A stretch of 64,000 bases of DNA from assembly GCF_024139115.2 (NCBI RefSeq), contig NC_085141.1, forward strand, positions 429,306,338-429,370,337. Reading direction: 5' to 3'. Below, piece by piece: positions 45,000 through 56,300 of this stretch. Position 1 is the stretch's first letter; each line of letters starts with the position of its first letter. This DNA comes from Armigeres subalbatus. Lineage: Eukaryota; Arthropoda; Insecta; Diptera; Culicidae. The notes beneath the pieces were generated by a model, which was not told the DNA's origin, searched no databases, and worked only from the letters and a program-made list of their open reading frames with translations. The position numbers and the translations under genes were made by a program.

Positions 45000-46200
45000 A
45001 TTTTATTCTAGAACCCCAAAGGCATGTACCAAATTTAAAACAGGCTCTGGTGTAGATCCTAATGCCTTACTCCAGGGTTTTCTTGGATGACCATGAACAT
45101 TTGAAATGGGTGCATTCTATTCTACGTACCATAAAAGGCATGTATAACTATTCAAATAGGCCGAAAGAGCTCTGGTTACGCGTGAAGTTCCTGAGGATTG
45201 TTCAAGTGCAATGAAAGCGGTATATTCTATGTACCACAAAGGGCATATGCCACTTTTGAAACAATCCGAAAGGTATCTGGTTGCGATGTGAAGATCCTGA
45301 GGCCTATTCTAACATTTTCTTGGATGACCGTGAACCTATGCAATGGACGTATTCTATTCTATGTACCACAAAGGGTATGTACCACTTTTGAAACAAGCCA
45401 AAAGATCTCTGGGTACCCATGCAGATTTAAAGGCCTATTCCAGGGTTTTCTTGGATGACCATGAACCTATGCAATGGACGCAATCTTTTCTATGTACCAC
45501 AAAGGGCAATCTGATAGATCTTTGGTTACGCGTGTATATCTTAAGGCCTTTTCCAGGGTTTTCTTGGAGGACCATGAACATATGCAATAAAGGCGTTCTA
45601 TTCTATGTACCACAAAGGGCATGTACCGGTTTTGAAACAATCTAAAAGATCTCTGGTTACGCGTGTAGACCTGAAGGCTTTTTCCAGGGTTTTCTTGGAT
45701 GACCATGAACATATGCAATGAAGGCGCCAGAGGACTTATCCGAGAGATTTCTTCGACAGCGCAAAACATATGTAGTGATCACATTTGATTTCAAGATGCG
45801 CAAAAAGCGTGTACCACTTTTGAGACAAGTTCATAGACCCATGGTTATGAGTGTAGACCTTAAGGCCTTACTCCAGAGATTTCTTGGATGACTCGGAACA
45901 TATACTGTGAACGCATTCTATGCTAAGTACCACAAAGAGCATGTACCGTATTTGAATTTGCATAATATACCTTTGGTTACGCGAGTAGATCTTTAGGCTT
46001 TACTCCAGAGATTTCTCGGATGACTAAGACCTCATTTCAGGGATTCTTGCATTACCCGAAGCATATACTGTGAACACCTTCAATTCTAAGAAGCGCAAAG
46101 AGCTTGTAGCATATTTGAAACTGGTAGAATGGCCTTTGGATACGCGTGTAGACTCTTGAGCCTTACTTCAAAGATTTCTTGTATAACCATGGGCATAAGC
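45000..46200. repeat. Right-arm tandem units of element B
   Basis: About nine diverged units with CCAGGGTTTTCTTGGATGACC, ATGAACATATGCAATG, TTCTATTCTATGTACCACAAAG and GATCTCTGGTTACGCGTGTAG. Spacing varies from about 114 to 130 bp. The rightmost units (45880-46180) are the closest inverted match to the left arm, so the array expanded mainly on this side. Confidence 0.78.
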
Positions 46201-46759
46201 TGTAAACCTTGACAATGGGCAAAAAGTATATGAGTTTCTGTTTCCAAAACTGTCAAAATTATCAAAATCGGTCGAAAATTGTTGAAGTTATGAGAATATC
46301 ATTTTAGTGGAACACGGGTACCCTGTCGGCCATCCACGTGTGTTTTTTTTGTTGGCCGCATAAGGGTTATACTGACGGTGATACCTTCTTTTTTTCCAAT
46401 TCCTATCTACCAAAAATGTAGGCAATTTTTTCGGTAAAAATAAACATAACACATTATGTTATAATCATGTTATGACGATCATTAAATTTTTTCCTCCATC
46501 TTTTACAGAGAATTTATAACAAAATTATTGCAAGTATCTATTGTTATTTGTAACACATATTGATATAATTGTGATAAAAATTTGTTACATATGACTAACT
46601 GGTCGGGTTGTTTTCAATAATTTTCATAGTTCGGTATCTTTGAGTATTTTTGAAAAATATGCATCAAAATGTACTGTTTTGAGATGAGAAGTCAAAATCT
46701 ACAAAGACTAACATAATACAATTATGCGTCGAAGCAATTGCTGAAATCAGTTAATAAAA

Positions 46760-47308
46760 CCCAGATTAATCCACCTAGCGGCGATGATGCCTTTCTCGTG
46801 CATCGTAAAATGTACTGAAAAAATCACATAGGAAAGGTCAAAAAAGCACTTTAGGGGAATAGATCGCATATTTTCTATCATTTTGCATGTTTTTGCATTA
46901 ATTACTATGCATTCCCACCATTCTTGAAACATTTTTTTTTTCGGTTTTGAAATTTTTTTTCAAGGGGACCCTTGGGAAAAACAATGATTTTCAATAATTC
47001 CGAAACGCAATGTCCGATCAGGCCTATTTTCAATAGCAAACAATGGGACCGCATTCCCCGTCGAATGCAACTTGTTGCGAGTAAATCAGGTAATGCTAAG
47101 TTCCAAAAAGTGTGTCTACAAAATTTGTACACATACACACATACACACACACATACATACATACACACAAACAGACATCACCTCAATTCGTCGAGCTGAG
47201 TCGATTGGTATATAACACTATGGGTCTCCGAGCCTTCTATCAAAAGTTTGGTTTTAGAGTGAAATTATAGCCTTTACGTATACTTAGTATACGAGAAAGG
47301 CAAAAAGA
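46760..47308 (+). repeat. Dispersed repeat with ACAY microsatellite, 24-bp TSD
   Basis: Starts CCCAGATTAATCCACCTAG and ends TACGAGAAAGGCAAAAAG. It contains TTCAATAGCAAACAATGGGA and CGCATTCCCCGTCGAATGCA, a (CACATA)n run at about 47128-47170 and ATGGGTCTCCGAGCCTTCTAT. An identical 24-bp direct repeat lies at 46736-46759 and 47309-47332 (AATTGCTGAAAT...TTAATAAAA), indicating LINE-type retroposition. Other copies: 59333-61117 (interrupted), 53719-54290 (inverted), 12145-12180 (scrap). Confidence 0.8.
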
Positions 47309-47332
47309 AATTGCTGAAATCAGTTAATAAAA

Positions 47333-48213
47333 AAATCATTCACGTTATCCGCAACATTTTGTAGTATCCACCTCGACCCTCACCTTTTAGTGTAACAAAG
47401 TGTAAAGCAGGCTGGACGTAATTTGTGAACAGGCCATTTCTTTTAAGATAAAAATGCGGAACCCTATAGGGTATACGATCTATTTGAATTTAATTTATGA
47501 AGGATCCCCCAAACGCACGTGACGCGACTGTAGCTTCGCGATTGCGATTCTGTGGCCGTTTGTATGAAAGCGTATATGGGACATTGCATGCAGTGACCTA
47601 GCGATGGAGTTGCAGCGACTAGTTATCGTCGCCGCAGCGACTAGCTATCGCCGTCACAGTGATGAAATCGCTTATGTTCGAGGGAGCCTTTGCCATTCAA
47701 ATACCATGGTGAGCAACCACGCGTTCCCATGCCCGTGTGGTGAGTATATTGTGGATTATGTTTGTATGGCGCATCAAAAATATATTTTAGTTTTAGAAAA
47801 TTCAGATAATAAAACAAGGTTGAAGACCCTCGTAGATAAAATTAAGAAAAACGTTTTTTTTTTCGTGATTTATCCACATAATATCAATTAAACCGTTAGG
47901 AGGTTCCGTAGTTTTCTTTGAAAATAGCACCCGTCAGCTTCTATCTCACGACTAGAGCATACAAGCATTCACCTTGATTAAGGAACTTCATCCTCAATTT
48001 TGACGAACGTCGGATGACTATTCAAACATAGAATGACTTACTCAGTTTTATTCCTCATTTACTCACTCAAATCACAGACAAACAGACATAACACTCGTGT
48101 ATCAGTTTACCGACCAATTAAAAAACTGGCCAAGCCCTCATTCGTGACGCACGAGTCGCTTTTGCTCGAGTTTGAAAAGTAAAATTTATGAATTTATGAA
48201 TTTGAAAACAGAA
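47333..48213. other. Intergenic, no gene recognised
   Basis: A 95-codon frame (47604-47891) begins in a locally GC-richer patch with GTCGCCGCAGCGACTAGCTATCG repeats, but shows no domain and degenerates into AT-rich sequence. Otherwise featureless. Confidence 0.4.
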
Positions 48214-48409
48214 ATAGGGGAAAAGACGGCTTTGGCAGGTTTTGTTCTATTATTGTCAGGGGTTTTTTTTCCGACCGAATTTTATGAAATTTGACCACAA
48301 TATTCTTTGATATGCAAAGAATGTTTAGGCCAAATTTGAGCATAATCAGTCATAAAAAACCCCCTGACAATAATAAAACAAAACCTGCCAAAGCCGTCAT
48401 TCCCCCTAT
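48214..48409. mobile_element. MITE with ~48-bp inverted ends
   Basis: Left ATAGGGGAAAAGACGGC then GGCAGGTTTTGTTCTATTATTGTCAGGGG. The right end is the near-exact inverse, ending GCCGTCATTCCCCCTAT. 196 bp. The ends resemble the MITE at 40647 in style (TAGGG-type). Confidence 0.82.
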
Positions 48410-48504
48410 GTAGATTGGAAAAAATTAAAAAGGAGGTGTAAAAAGTGAGTAATTATAGAAGTGAAAAGTTAAGTGTCATAATACAAAATTAGCTGTGCCT
48501 TTGT

Positions 48505-49260
48505 CAAGAAACACGCAAGTTCTATCAGAAGCTCAACGCATCCCGCAAAGGCCTTGTGCTGCGATCTGAGATGTGCAAGGATAAGGATGGGAGCATCTTG
48601 ACGGACGTGTAGTGATCGAAAGGTGGAAACAGCACTATGAGACTATGAGGGACATTTTGTATGGCACAGGCAGTGAAAGTCAAGACAGTAGGGGGAGATG
48701 AGTACGTCAGTTCAGCGGACGATGGAAGCCAACCAACCTCCACCTTGAGGGAAGTTAAGGATGCCATCCAACAGCTAAAGATCAATAAAGCAGCTGGTAA
48801 GGACGGTATCGGAGCTGAGCTCATCAAGATGGGCCCGAAAAAGCTGGCCACTTGCCTTCACAAACTGATCGTCAGAATCTGGGAAGCTGAACAGCTACCG
48901 GTGGAGTGGAAGGGGTCATATGCCCCATCTACTTGCTAACGGCTGATAATAATGTTAGTCGTGAAATACGAAGGCGCATGATCTGTGGAAGTCGGGCCTT
49001 CTACGGGCTCCGGAAAAAGTTTCACACCCGCACCAAATGTATCATGTACAGAACGATCATAAATCCGGTGGTCCTTCACGGACTTTTTTTTTTAAACTTT
49101 ATTATAGTGATTTTTCAGAGTTATAGAGTTCATCACTCCTCTACGGCCATGAGATTTGGACCATGCTCAAGGAGGACTTGCAAGCTTGGTTGACCAGGTG
49201 CAACCGAGGATGGAGAGATGTAGCCTTGAACCGTGTTGTATATGTTTAGATGTAAGCTAA
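48505..49260 (+). pseudogene. RTE-like LINE remnant, internally deleted
   Basis: It starts KFYQKLNASRKGLVLRSEMC, continues in another frame with TLREVKDAIQQLKINKAAGK and ELIKMGPKKLATCLHKLIVR, then EQLPVEW and, after a shift, GVICPIY. It jumps straight to the C-terminal SREIRRRMICGSRAFYGLRK and RTIINPVVLHG. The catalytic core is missing. A T-rich 50-bp insertion (about 49083-49135) splits the HG/YGHE motif. Confidence 0.78.
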
Positions 49261-49990
49261 ATAATTTTATTAGAATTAAACATGTGTTCATCCTGTTCAC
49301 GTTACTTTTTGAACACTCTGATAAGGTTAAAAAATGTAGGCCGGAATTGAAACACAGCTGCATGAAATACAGTACTGAATTTGTGGCTCAACTTTAAGGT
49401 GTCATCTTAATAAAAAATCAACGATTCGTAATAAAATACGGAATGTTCCTAATTTAACATTATCTGGTTTTAGTCTCTGAGGGGATTTTTATTTCTATGT
49501 AATTGCATATAATCTCATATGAGTCAACATAATCGCTCGAAATTTAATCCGATTTGCAAGTCCTTCAACCCAATTTTACAAGAATATCATGGAACATCAC
49601 ATGACTGCAAAGTTTAATTTCCACTTTTTACTAGTGATTTTAGATTTTTTCTGATTTCTGTGAATTTTGACAAGGAGGTCAGTTATTCACTAACCGGCGA
49701 AAAAATATTTCCCTATCTTCTCCTAGGATTTTTTTTCCAGCGCATGCGTTCATAAAATCATAGAGCACGCGAGAGATTCCACTTGTTTGGGCAAAGTATC
49801 CACTCATGTTTGGGAAAATATACATGCCAGCACTCTCTTGTTTATGCTTCATTGTTGTTTCTTTTGAGAAGTAGTAAAGTTTTACCTCTCGGTGGTATTG
49901 TATTTCTTGACCGATTGATTCATTTCAACTTAGAACGCTGTCGACGGAGGCAGAAACGAATTAATTGTTCAGACGCTATCCACAAGTTGA
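49261..49990. other. Intergenic, no gene
   Basis: AT-rich spacer. No transposon ends or coding signals recognised. Confidence 0.4.
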
Positions 49991-49991
49991 T

Positions 49992-50334
49992 TATATAAAC
50001 CGCGTCATACGGAAAAGCCAACAGCAGTATTTATCCAGCATGTGATACACACGAAGGAAGAGTGTAGTGAAGTGTGATTTATAGGAATTGATTTGATTTT
50101 CATTGGAAGTCACAGGAATCTTATTGCCTCAGGATGTACATGTGACGTTTTATGATTGCCAAAAAAAAGTGGGAAATTATGAATGTTGTTTCTTGATTAT
50201 TGATTATTTTGCAAAAGTGTGGTGTATTCCAACATTATTATTGGAATTTAAAGAGTTGCACAAGTAGTGAATAATCGTTGAAATTGTATTTCAATTGCGG
50301 ATTATGTATCATAAATATTTTGTCTCCACAATTG
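49992..50334 (+). promoter_or_regulatory. Candidate promoter and 5' UTR exon, CRIM1-like gene
   Basis: TATATAAA at 49992-49999 precedes AACAGCAGT (about 50020-50028), a plausible but weak initiator about 30 nt downstream. A strong donor, TTG|GTAAGT, follows at 50335. A matching acceptor CTTTTATCTTGCAG ends at 52876, 235 nt before the ATG at 53112. This would give a non-coding first exon of about 310 nt and a 2.5-kb intron. It is inferred from signals only. Confidence 0.35.
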
Positions 50335-51225
50335 GTAAGTTCCGTATGTTATAATAATGTTATTGGTTTAGGATGATTATTTAATATTTGTATGTATTGT
50401 GTTTTTGTCAGTTTTTCCCAGAATATGAAAATATGTACAAATTATTCTTTATTTTACTCTTGATTTGATCGCAACATCAAACAGAAGTTTATAATCCAAT
50501 ACTCTTTGCAAGAGTATTTCAACAAACGCCAAAGATCTGTGCCGCAGGGCTGGATGAAATGCATAGCCGCGTTTTTTTTCCATTCGTCTTTTGTAGAGAA
50601 AGCCACTTCCGCTGTTTTATACCTACATAGCATCACATCGTCCGTCCGTAGTTTCCGATTGACATCGTTTTTTCACATCAGCGGTTGGGTGTAAATGATA
50701 CGGATAAGGACTATTTCGGCATTTTCTGGTCTATGCTTCGGGCAGCATTTCTTCTACAAAAGCGTTTTCTGTCGACTAGCTCAGTGGAAAGGACAAAACA
50801 AAAAGGCACGCTCATAAAGATAATGATGATGATAATAATGATATTTCGTTGTCATGGGCTTTTGTAAAAGTTACAACAGTTACATCCCCGAGTTGAATGA
50901 AGCTGATTGTATTTTGGCACATTCGAGTCATTCGTTAACAGTTTTCATTTTATGATGTTTTTCTTTCAGTTTTTATTGTTTTTGGGGAGGGAGCTGTTGT
51001 AAAATGATCACGTCCAACCAAATGGGAGAGGGTGTTGGTGACCAAATCACGTTGTATCCATTTCGAAAAGCATTTATCGAAAAGAATGATGATAATTTCG
51101 TAATGGTGCATTCAGCGATGTCTAAGGATCTCGAAGAATTTTTAGATTGCTCTGGGAACTTTGTCTACGATTTAATAATTTATTATTAGTCAAAAGCTAC
51201 TAACGCCTGAGTGTTTTATGCTGTA
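50335..51225. other. Possible 5' UTR intron, no gene
   Basis: AT-rich. Frames of about 60 codons (50506-50694, 50685-50867, 51004-51189) lack domains and supporting signals. Confidence 0.35.
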
Positions 51226-51900
51226 CATTAGTGTGATTCAAATTTTGACTTTTTCCCTCCCCTGTGTTTAAACGATTGTTTATGCTACTTTAATAGTCCT
51301 CCCAATTTTTTAGCTGATTTGGATGTAATTTGATTGTGCACAAGCCGTTTGAAGGTTATATGAAAATTACTATGAGAATTGCCACTTATGTAAAGGATCG
51401 TTTCGTGAAGCAGCCCAGAATCTATTTCAATATATTTACCGCATTGCCATCATAGAATAGATCCTAAACTGAAAGTCAGTTGTTGTTGCGAAGCAATCTG
51501 ACTTTTGAGAGCAAAGTTATAAAGAAAACAGAAATGCTCATTATTGATATTGATGTTATTCTTTTACGTGTTAAATTGAATTTCCCATAATCCAGTATTT
51601 CCCTAATAACTTTTGTTGCCAGCATCAAATCGTTTAGCAACAACGACGATATTTTCCCTTGTTAAACTTCCTATGTTGCTAACGTATTCATACATTTTTA
51701 GAGCTTAATGGGCAATGATGTGGAACGGTTTTTCTTAAAAGTTACTGGTTTCGTAGTAATTTTCATACAAGCTTCAAACTGCTTGTGCTCAGTCAAATTA
51801 CATCCAAATTAGCTAAAAATTTAGGACGATTATTAAAATGGCAAATGCTATCGTTTAAGCATAGGGGAGCAAAAAAGTCAAAATTTGAATCACTCTACTG
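51226..51900. mobile_element. TA-flanked long-inverted-repeat element
   Basis: Left TA|CATTAGTGTGATTCAAATTTTGAC, right GTCAAAATTTGAATCACTCTACTG|TA. The inversion continues through CTCCCCTGTGTTTAAACGAT and CAATTTTTTAGCTGATTTGG for about 250 bp. CA(G) ends with TA flanks suggest Tc1/mariner. 675 bp, no transposase. A relative of one arm lies near 14180-14390. Confidence 0.72.
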
Positions 51901-51902
51901 TA

Positions 51903-52876
51903 CATATAACATGTTTTCATTGCGCTCAAACGGTACATGTTGTACGATTTTGGATCTGCAAATAATTTTCCACCTGATCGATCCTCTGCGCTGCGAACTT
52001 CCCTTTGTTACTTGCCTGGTTTTAAGTGTCGGATAGCTATCGAGAACCATATTCACCGCGTTATTTTCGGGGTATGGGCGATAGATAAGTCAAACAGCAA
52101 ATGCAATTATATAGTTCTAAGAATATTAATCAAATGGGTGTATGTAATAGATTCTGACCTTGATCTTAGGGAAGGCAATTGTACTATCGTCAGTTGAACA
52201 AAATATGCGTCATAGACCGAGTCATTTCTAATTTCAAGTGCAACTACAGTTACGCCCATTTGTGAAAAGTTTCTACAGTTTATTGATTTACTCCATGTAC
52301 TAAGCAATAAGCTTGCAGAAAAAGCTTATCAAGCAGTAGGGCAACTATACCAGTTTTGACCATGTTCCTGATTTGACCAGCTTCTACCATAAACTATGTA
52401 AATAAACAATTTTCGATGCTTTCGCTTTTGCTTTCGATGTTTTTATTAGCTCTAACAGGGGATATACAGGGAATTGCGTGCGCGTGTATGAAAAAAATGA
52501 TATGTATTAGGGGGGTGGGGGTTATGGGTTATTGTACTAGAACGACTCTACAGCTCCGGACCTCACTAGATTGCTTGGTAGATTTCGAAGATGACCCTCT
52601 ACCTTTAGTCCTTATTTCCGTGGATTATTGTCGTTGCTAAACCTCTTGTTCATGATGGTCAACTGCTCCCGCCTTGCTATCACTGGTGTTGGTTATTCAT
52701 TTGTCATACGAATATTATTAGTATAGAAATATGTTATGTTAATTATAAACAAATGCCGTATCACTTTAAATTCCTAGATATGATAAACCAATGCTGTGAA
52801 TAATAAGACATGATTTCCCGTGGAATTGGCAAATAAGACTGTCTCATATCAATTTCTTTTCTCTTTTATCTTGCAG
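51903..52876. other. Spacer upstream of the CRIM1-like start, no gene
   Basis: No transposon ends were recognised. A 74-codon frame at 52416-52640 has no domain. The segment ends with a good polypyrimidine tract and CAG at 52876. Confidence 0.4.
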
Positions 52877-53111
52877 GTTGATTCACTGAATGATGCAACA
52901 TCAGCTTTGTTTCCGGCAATACCGCGCACACAGAAAAGTGCATAGTGAATAATCAGAATAATTATTAGACACGTCTCGATAATAACTGTATCGACAAAGT
53001 GCAGTTCAAAATATTATGATCGTGCTATGAATAGTAATACTGTTAACGATTTGTGTAAAAAATTGTGGTTTCCTCCGTCAAATAAAGCTGTACCAGTACG
53101 AATTTGATAAG

Positions 53112-53323
53112 ATGGAATACATTCCAAAGAAACCGTGCATCATCAGAAGCAAATTTACCGACATATCAAATTTTGATACAAAATTCAAATTTATTATATA
53201 TTTTTTATTGGTTCTCGATGTAAAAGCTTTTGCGCTTAAGTGTGTTTGCAATCCCAATGAGTGTGATATAATCAGATCCGAAGACTGTCCTGGCAAAGGA
53301 TACATAGTGTGGGATCCTTGTAG
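53112..53323 (+). CDS. CRIM1-like exon 1 (signal region, first Cys)
   Basis: ATG with A at -3 and G at +4. It encodes 70 codons plus two bases of Arg71, ending WDPC-R at donor AG|GTACGT. The Cys pattern CxCxxxxC then CPG opens an IGFBP module. An upstream acceptor at 52876 suggests the exon begins at 52877 with 235 nt of 5' UTR. Confidence 0.72.
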
Positions 53324-56300
53324 GTACGTATTAATGCAGGTAGAAATTATAAGATTTATAATTCATCGTTCCTTCGTCTATTGGAAATATATGGCTACTA
53401 CTCAACATTCGGGATTACTCATAATTGAATAAAATATACTACTTCGTAAAAAGAATAATTAAGCTTGAACGTAAAATCTGTTGGTTGTAAAATGCATTCA
53501 GATAGATAGGTAAACTACTTTCCCATCCGTCGTATGAAAAAAAAATGATGGAAAAATTTTACGAAATAATCATTTCATTGAAGTACTATATTTTACTTGA
53601 TATTTTATCTAACTTTTGAGTAGTCCCGTTTGTAATTTAAATGAGTCGGATTCGACTCAATTTTGAGTTGTTTGTTATTAGCGTGTGGGTATGTCAAGCA
53701 CCCGAAAGATATAAAAATTAACAAAACAGAGTTAACCGCGGTAGAGGTTGGTACTCAGATTCTGATGGCTTTCTCGCAAGCCTGGCCTTTAAGTGTTCTT
53801 GTTGTGTAGGGGTTATCACGCCACGCCTATCTAGAGAGTAGGAGGTTAAAGGTTCGAGTCCCTCCAAGGAACGCTGATTTTTTTCGCAAATATCAATTTG
53901 TCCATTTGCTGGTTGTGCAGTTCGACGAATTAAGGTGATGTCTGATATTTTTTTCAGGCACTTACTATTAACCAAGTTTCTCGCAACAAGTTGCATTCGA
54001 CGGAGAATGCTGGCCCATTGTTTCCTATTGAAAATGGGCAAAATCGGGCTATGGGATCAGTAACTATGGACAAAAAACATTTTTTTCAGCCTGACACGCC
54101 AAATCTCGCTCAGGCACTTACTCTTAACCGATTTGTTCGCAACGGGGACGGTGAATACTGTCCCATTGTCTTAATTTTGAAAATTGGCTGGGCTCGAAAG
54201 TTACTATTTTAATAATGCATCAAAATACTATTTTAATAATGCACGAGCAAGGCATCATTACCACTAGGTGGATTAGTCAGGGTATTTTTTTGATTTCAGA
54301 TTTCCTTTCTTTTATGTTTTTTCATTAGATGAATAAAAAATATATTTTCATTAATGTCAATTAATCTGAAATTTACAAACGAGTAGAAAACAAATTTTCG
54401 CTTATCTTGTGCACAAGAGTGTAACAATTTTCAAGAATTATTTTGGTATATGTAATTTGTATTTGGGAGTGTATATTACCCAGCATCGTTTATACGGAAA
54501 TACACAATTTTGCAATAAAAAACTCAAATGAGTTGCATAAAGTTCATTATAGCACTCATTTGGGTGCTGGGAAAAATCAACAGCAGAACAGTAATTACAT
54601 GACTACATTTTGCTGAATTAGTGATAAATTAAATAGTTTGATAAACATGACATCATAATTGTCCAAAAGCAAGTTTAACTTTGCTTCTTGGCATGTCGAA
54701 CTATGTAATGTGGCACGATAACATGAAATCTGATTGCTCTCTGTAGTAACATGATTTATTAGTAAGAATGATCATGAGGGATTAAACTAAACTATACAAT
54801 TTTGGTACAGATTTATCATATTAAAGCCCATTTTTCGTCATTGCAAACTGTTGTGCAACTCGTGCATGCGAAACAAAGCTTTGTTTTTGTCGGACATACA
54901 GTCACTTTCAAAATTGAGCGTACAGTATGGAGTAGTTGACTACATTCGAAAATTTCAAAGGAAATTAGATGGTTGGCTCGGTTGTTTTTAATGCATTTCA
55001 ATATTCATCCCTTCCTTCAATGTATGCGTACATAAAATTGTTAATTTTTTTTTCTCTAAAGTTTATTTATTTGAAAATAATCTTAAAATACGCCTATTAG
55101 ATGTGACAAAATTGAGCGTACAGCGATTTTTTTTCTATAAAATTTCTTATTATAAACACGATTAATGTATTTGAATATTGTTTTTTCATGATTATATTTA
55201 TAATAATAAACATCCGCTACTTAAACATTCAATGTTTTGAAATTAAACCATGTTTTGGTCAAAATGGTGAACAAGTGAGAGGTAAGAACATTGCTATTTA
55301 ATAATTCAATGCTGCTGGGCAAAATAGATGCTTTAATTTGTATGTTTCACCGGCATCGAAATCGAGCGAGACATACGATTAATTTGGGAAAATTCAGTCG
55401 GCAAATGATGAAAACAGATGTAAACATACAGAGAATACGACAAATGTTAGGAATGACATAATTCAAATTTAGTATGTCTTTAACTTAAATTTGTTTTAAA
55501 GCTCGATTATTGTCTCAGATCTATCATTAAGAGTAATTTTATTGAATCCAATCATTCACAGTCAAATTCTAAAAGTACAAGGTGAATGTTAAGGTACCGA
55601 TCATAAAAACAGCTTTTCAACCCCGTAGAGCACTTCTGATTGAATATTGAAAAGATAGCTTAAAATCGTAATTTCATAATTATATTTGGATTGAACTCCA
55701 CGGTCTGTTACCATAAGGGATACAATTGGATGATTTCCATGTGGCGAGTAAAAATAAATGGCAGCTTATTTAATGATATCTTGGTGAATTTAAATAATTC
55801 AACCAAATTTGTTCCTACGGTGACAGATGTTTTCAAATATAAAATGACTTCTTATAAAGTATCCGTAATAAGTGTCCTGAGCTTATAAGCTACCGATACA
55901 TCGACTTTTAAATAAAGTTATACCTAATTTGAAATATGTCATTCCCAACATTTGTCGTTTTCTCTGTATGTTTACATCTGTTTTCATCATTTACCGACAG
56001 AATTTTCCCAAATTTATCGTATGTTTCGCTCGATTTCGATTATCTATCATATATAAGACACGATACGGTGATATCCATATCATAAAGCATCTATTTTGCC
56101 CAGGCTATAGACATCCCTATCTAAGTCCCTTAGCCTAAAAATAGCCACCATGTCCCGGGCACAGTGTGCAGATAGACCGCTGTCAGTTGCATGAGATGTC
56201 AACAATCGTCAATGATCATTGAAAATATCCACAACAATAAAAGAGCAGGATTTATTTTTAAATTCAGCTCAAGCTTTTCACGGTGAAATAAAAGACAAAT

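Larger units (their letters stand above)
41292..46366. mobile_element. Foldback element B, piggyBac-like ends
   Basis: A 5.1-kb element with ends CCCTTATGCGGCC / GGCCGCATAAGGG flanked by TTAT (41288-41291, 46367-46370). A subterminal module GGCCGACAGGGTACCCGTGTTCC occurs near both ends, and an extra terminal copy lies at 41300-41325. Both arms then share an inverted unique block (GACCGATTTTGATAATTTT, ACTCATATACTTTTTGCCCA) and inverted ~115-160-bp tandem units. The centre is a ~143-bp satellite array and one MITE. No transposase. The size, end type and layout match element A, though the repeats differ in sequence. Confidence 0.75.

Noticed and set aside
41292..46366. Tc1/mariner or hAT assignment for element B
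   Set aside because: The flanks are TTAT rather than TA or an 8-bp duplication, and the CCCTT ends match piggyBac style better. The assignment remains tentative without a transposase.
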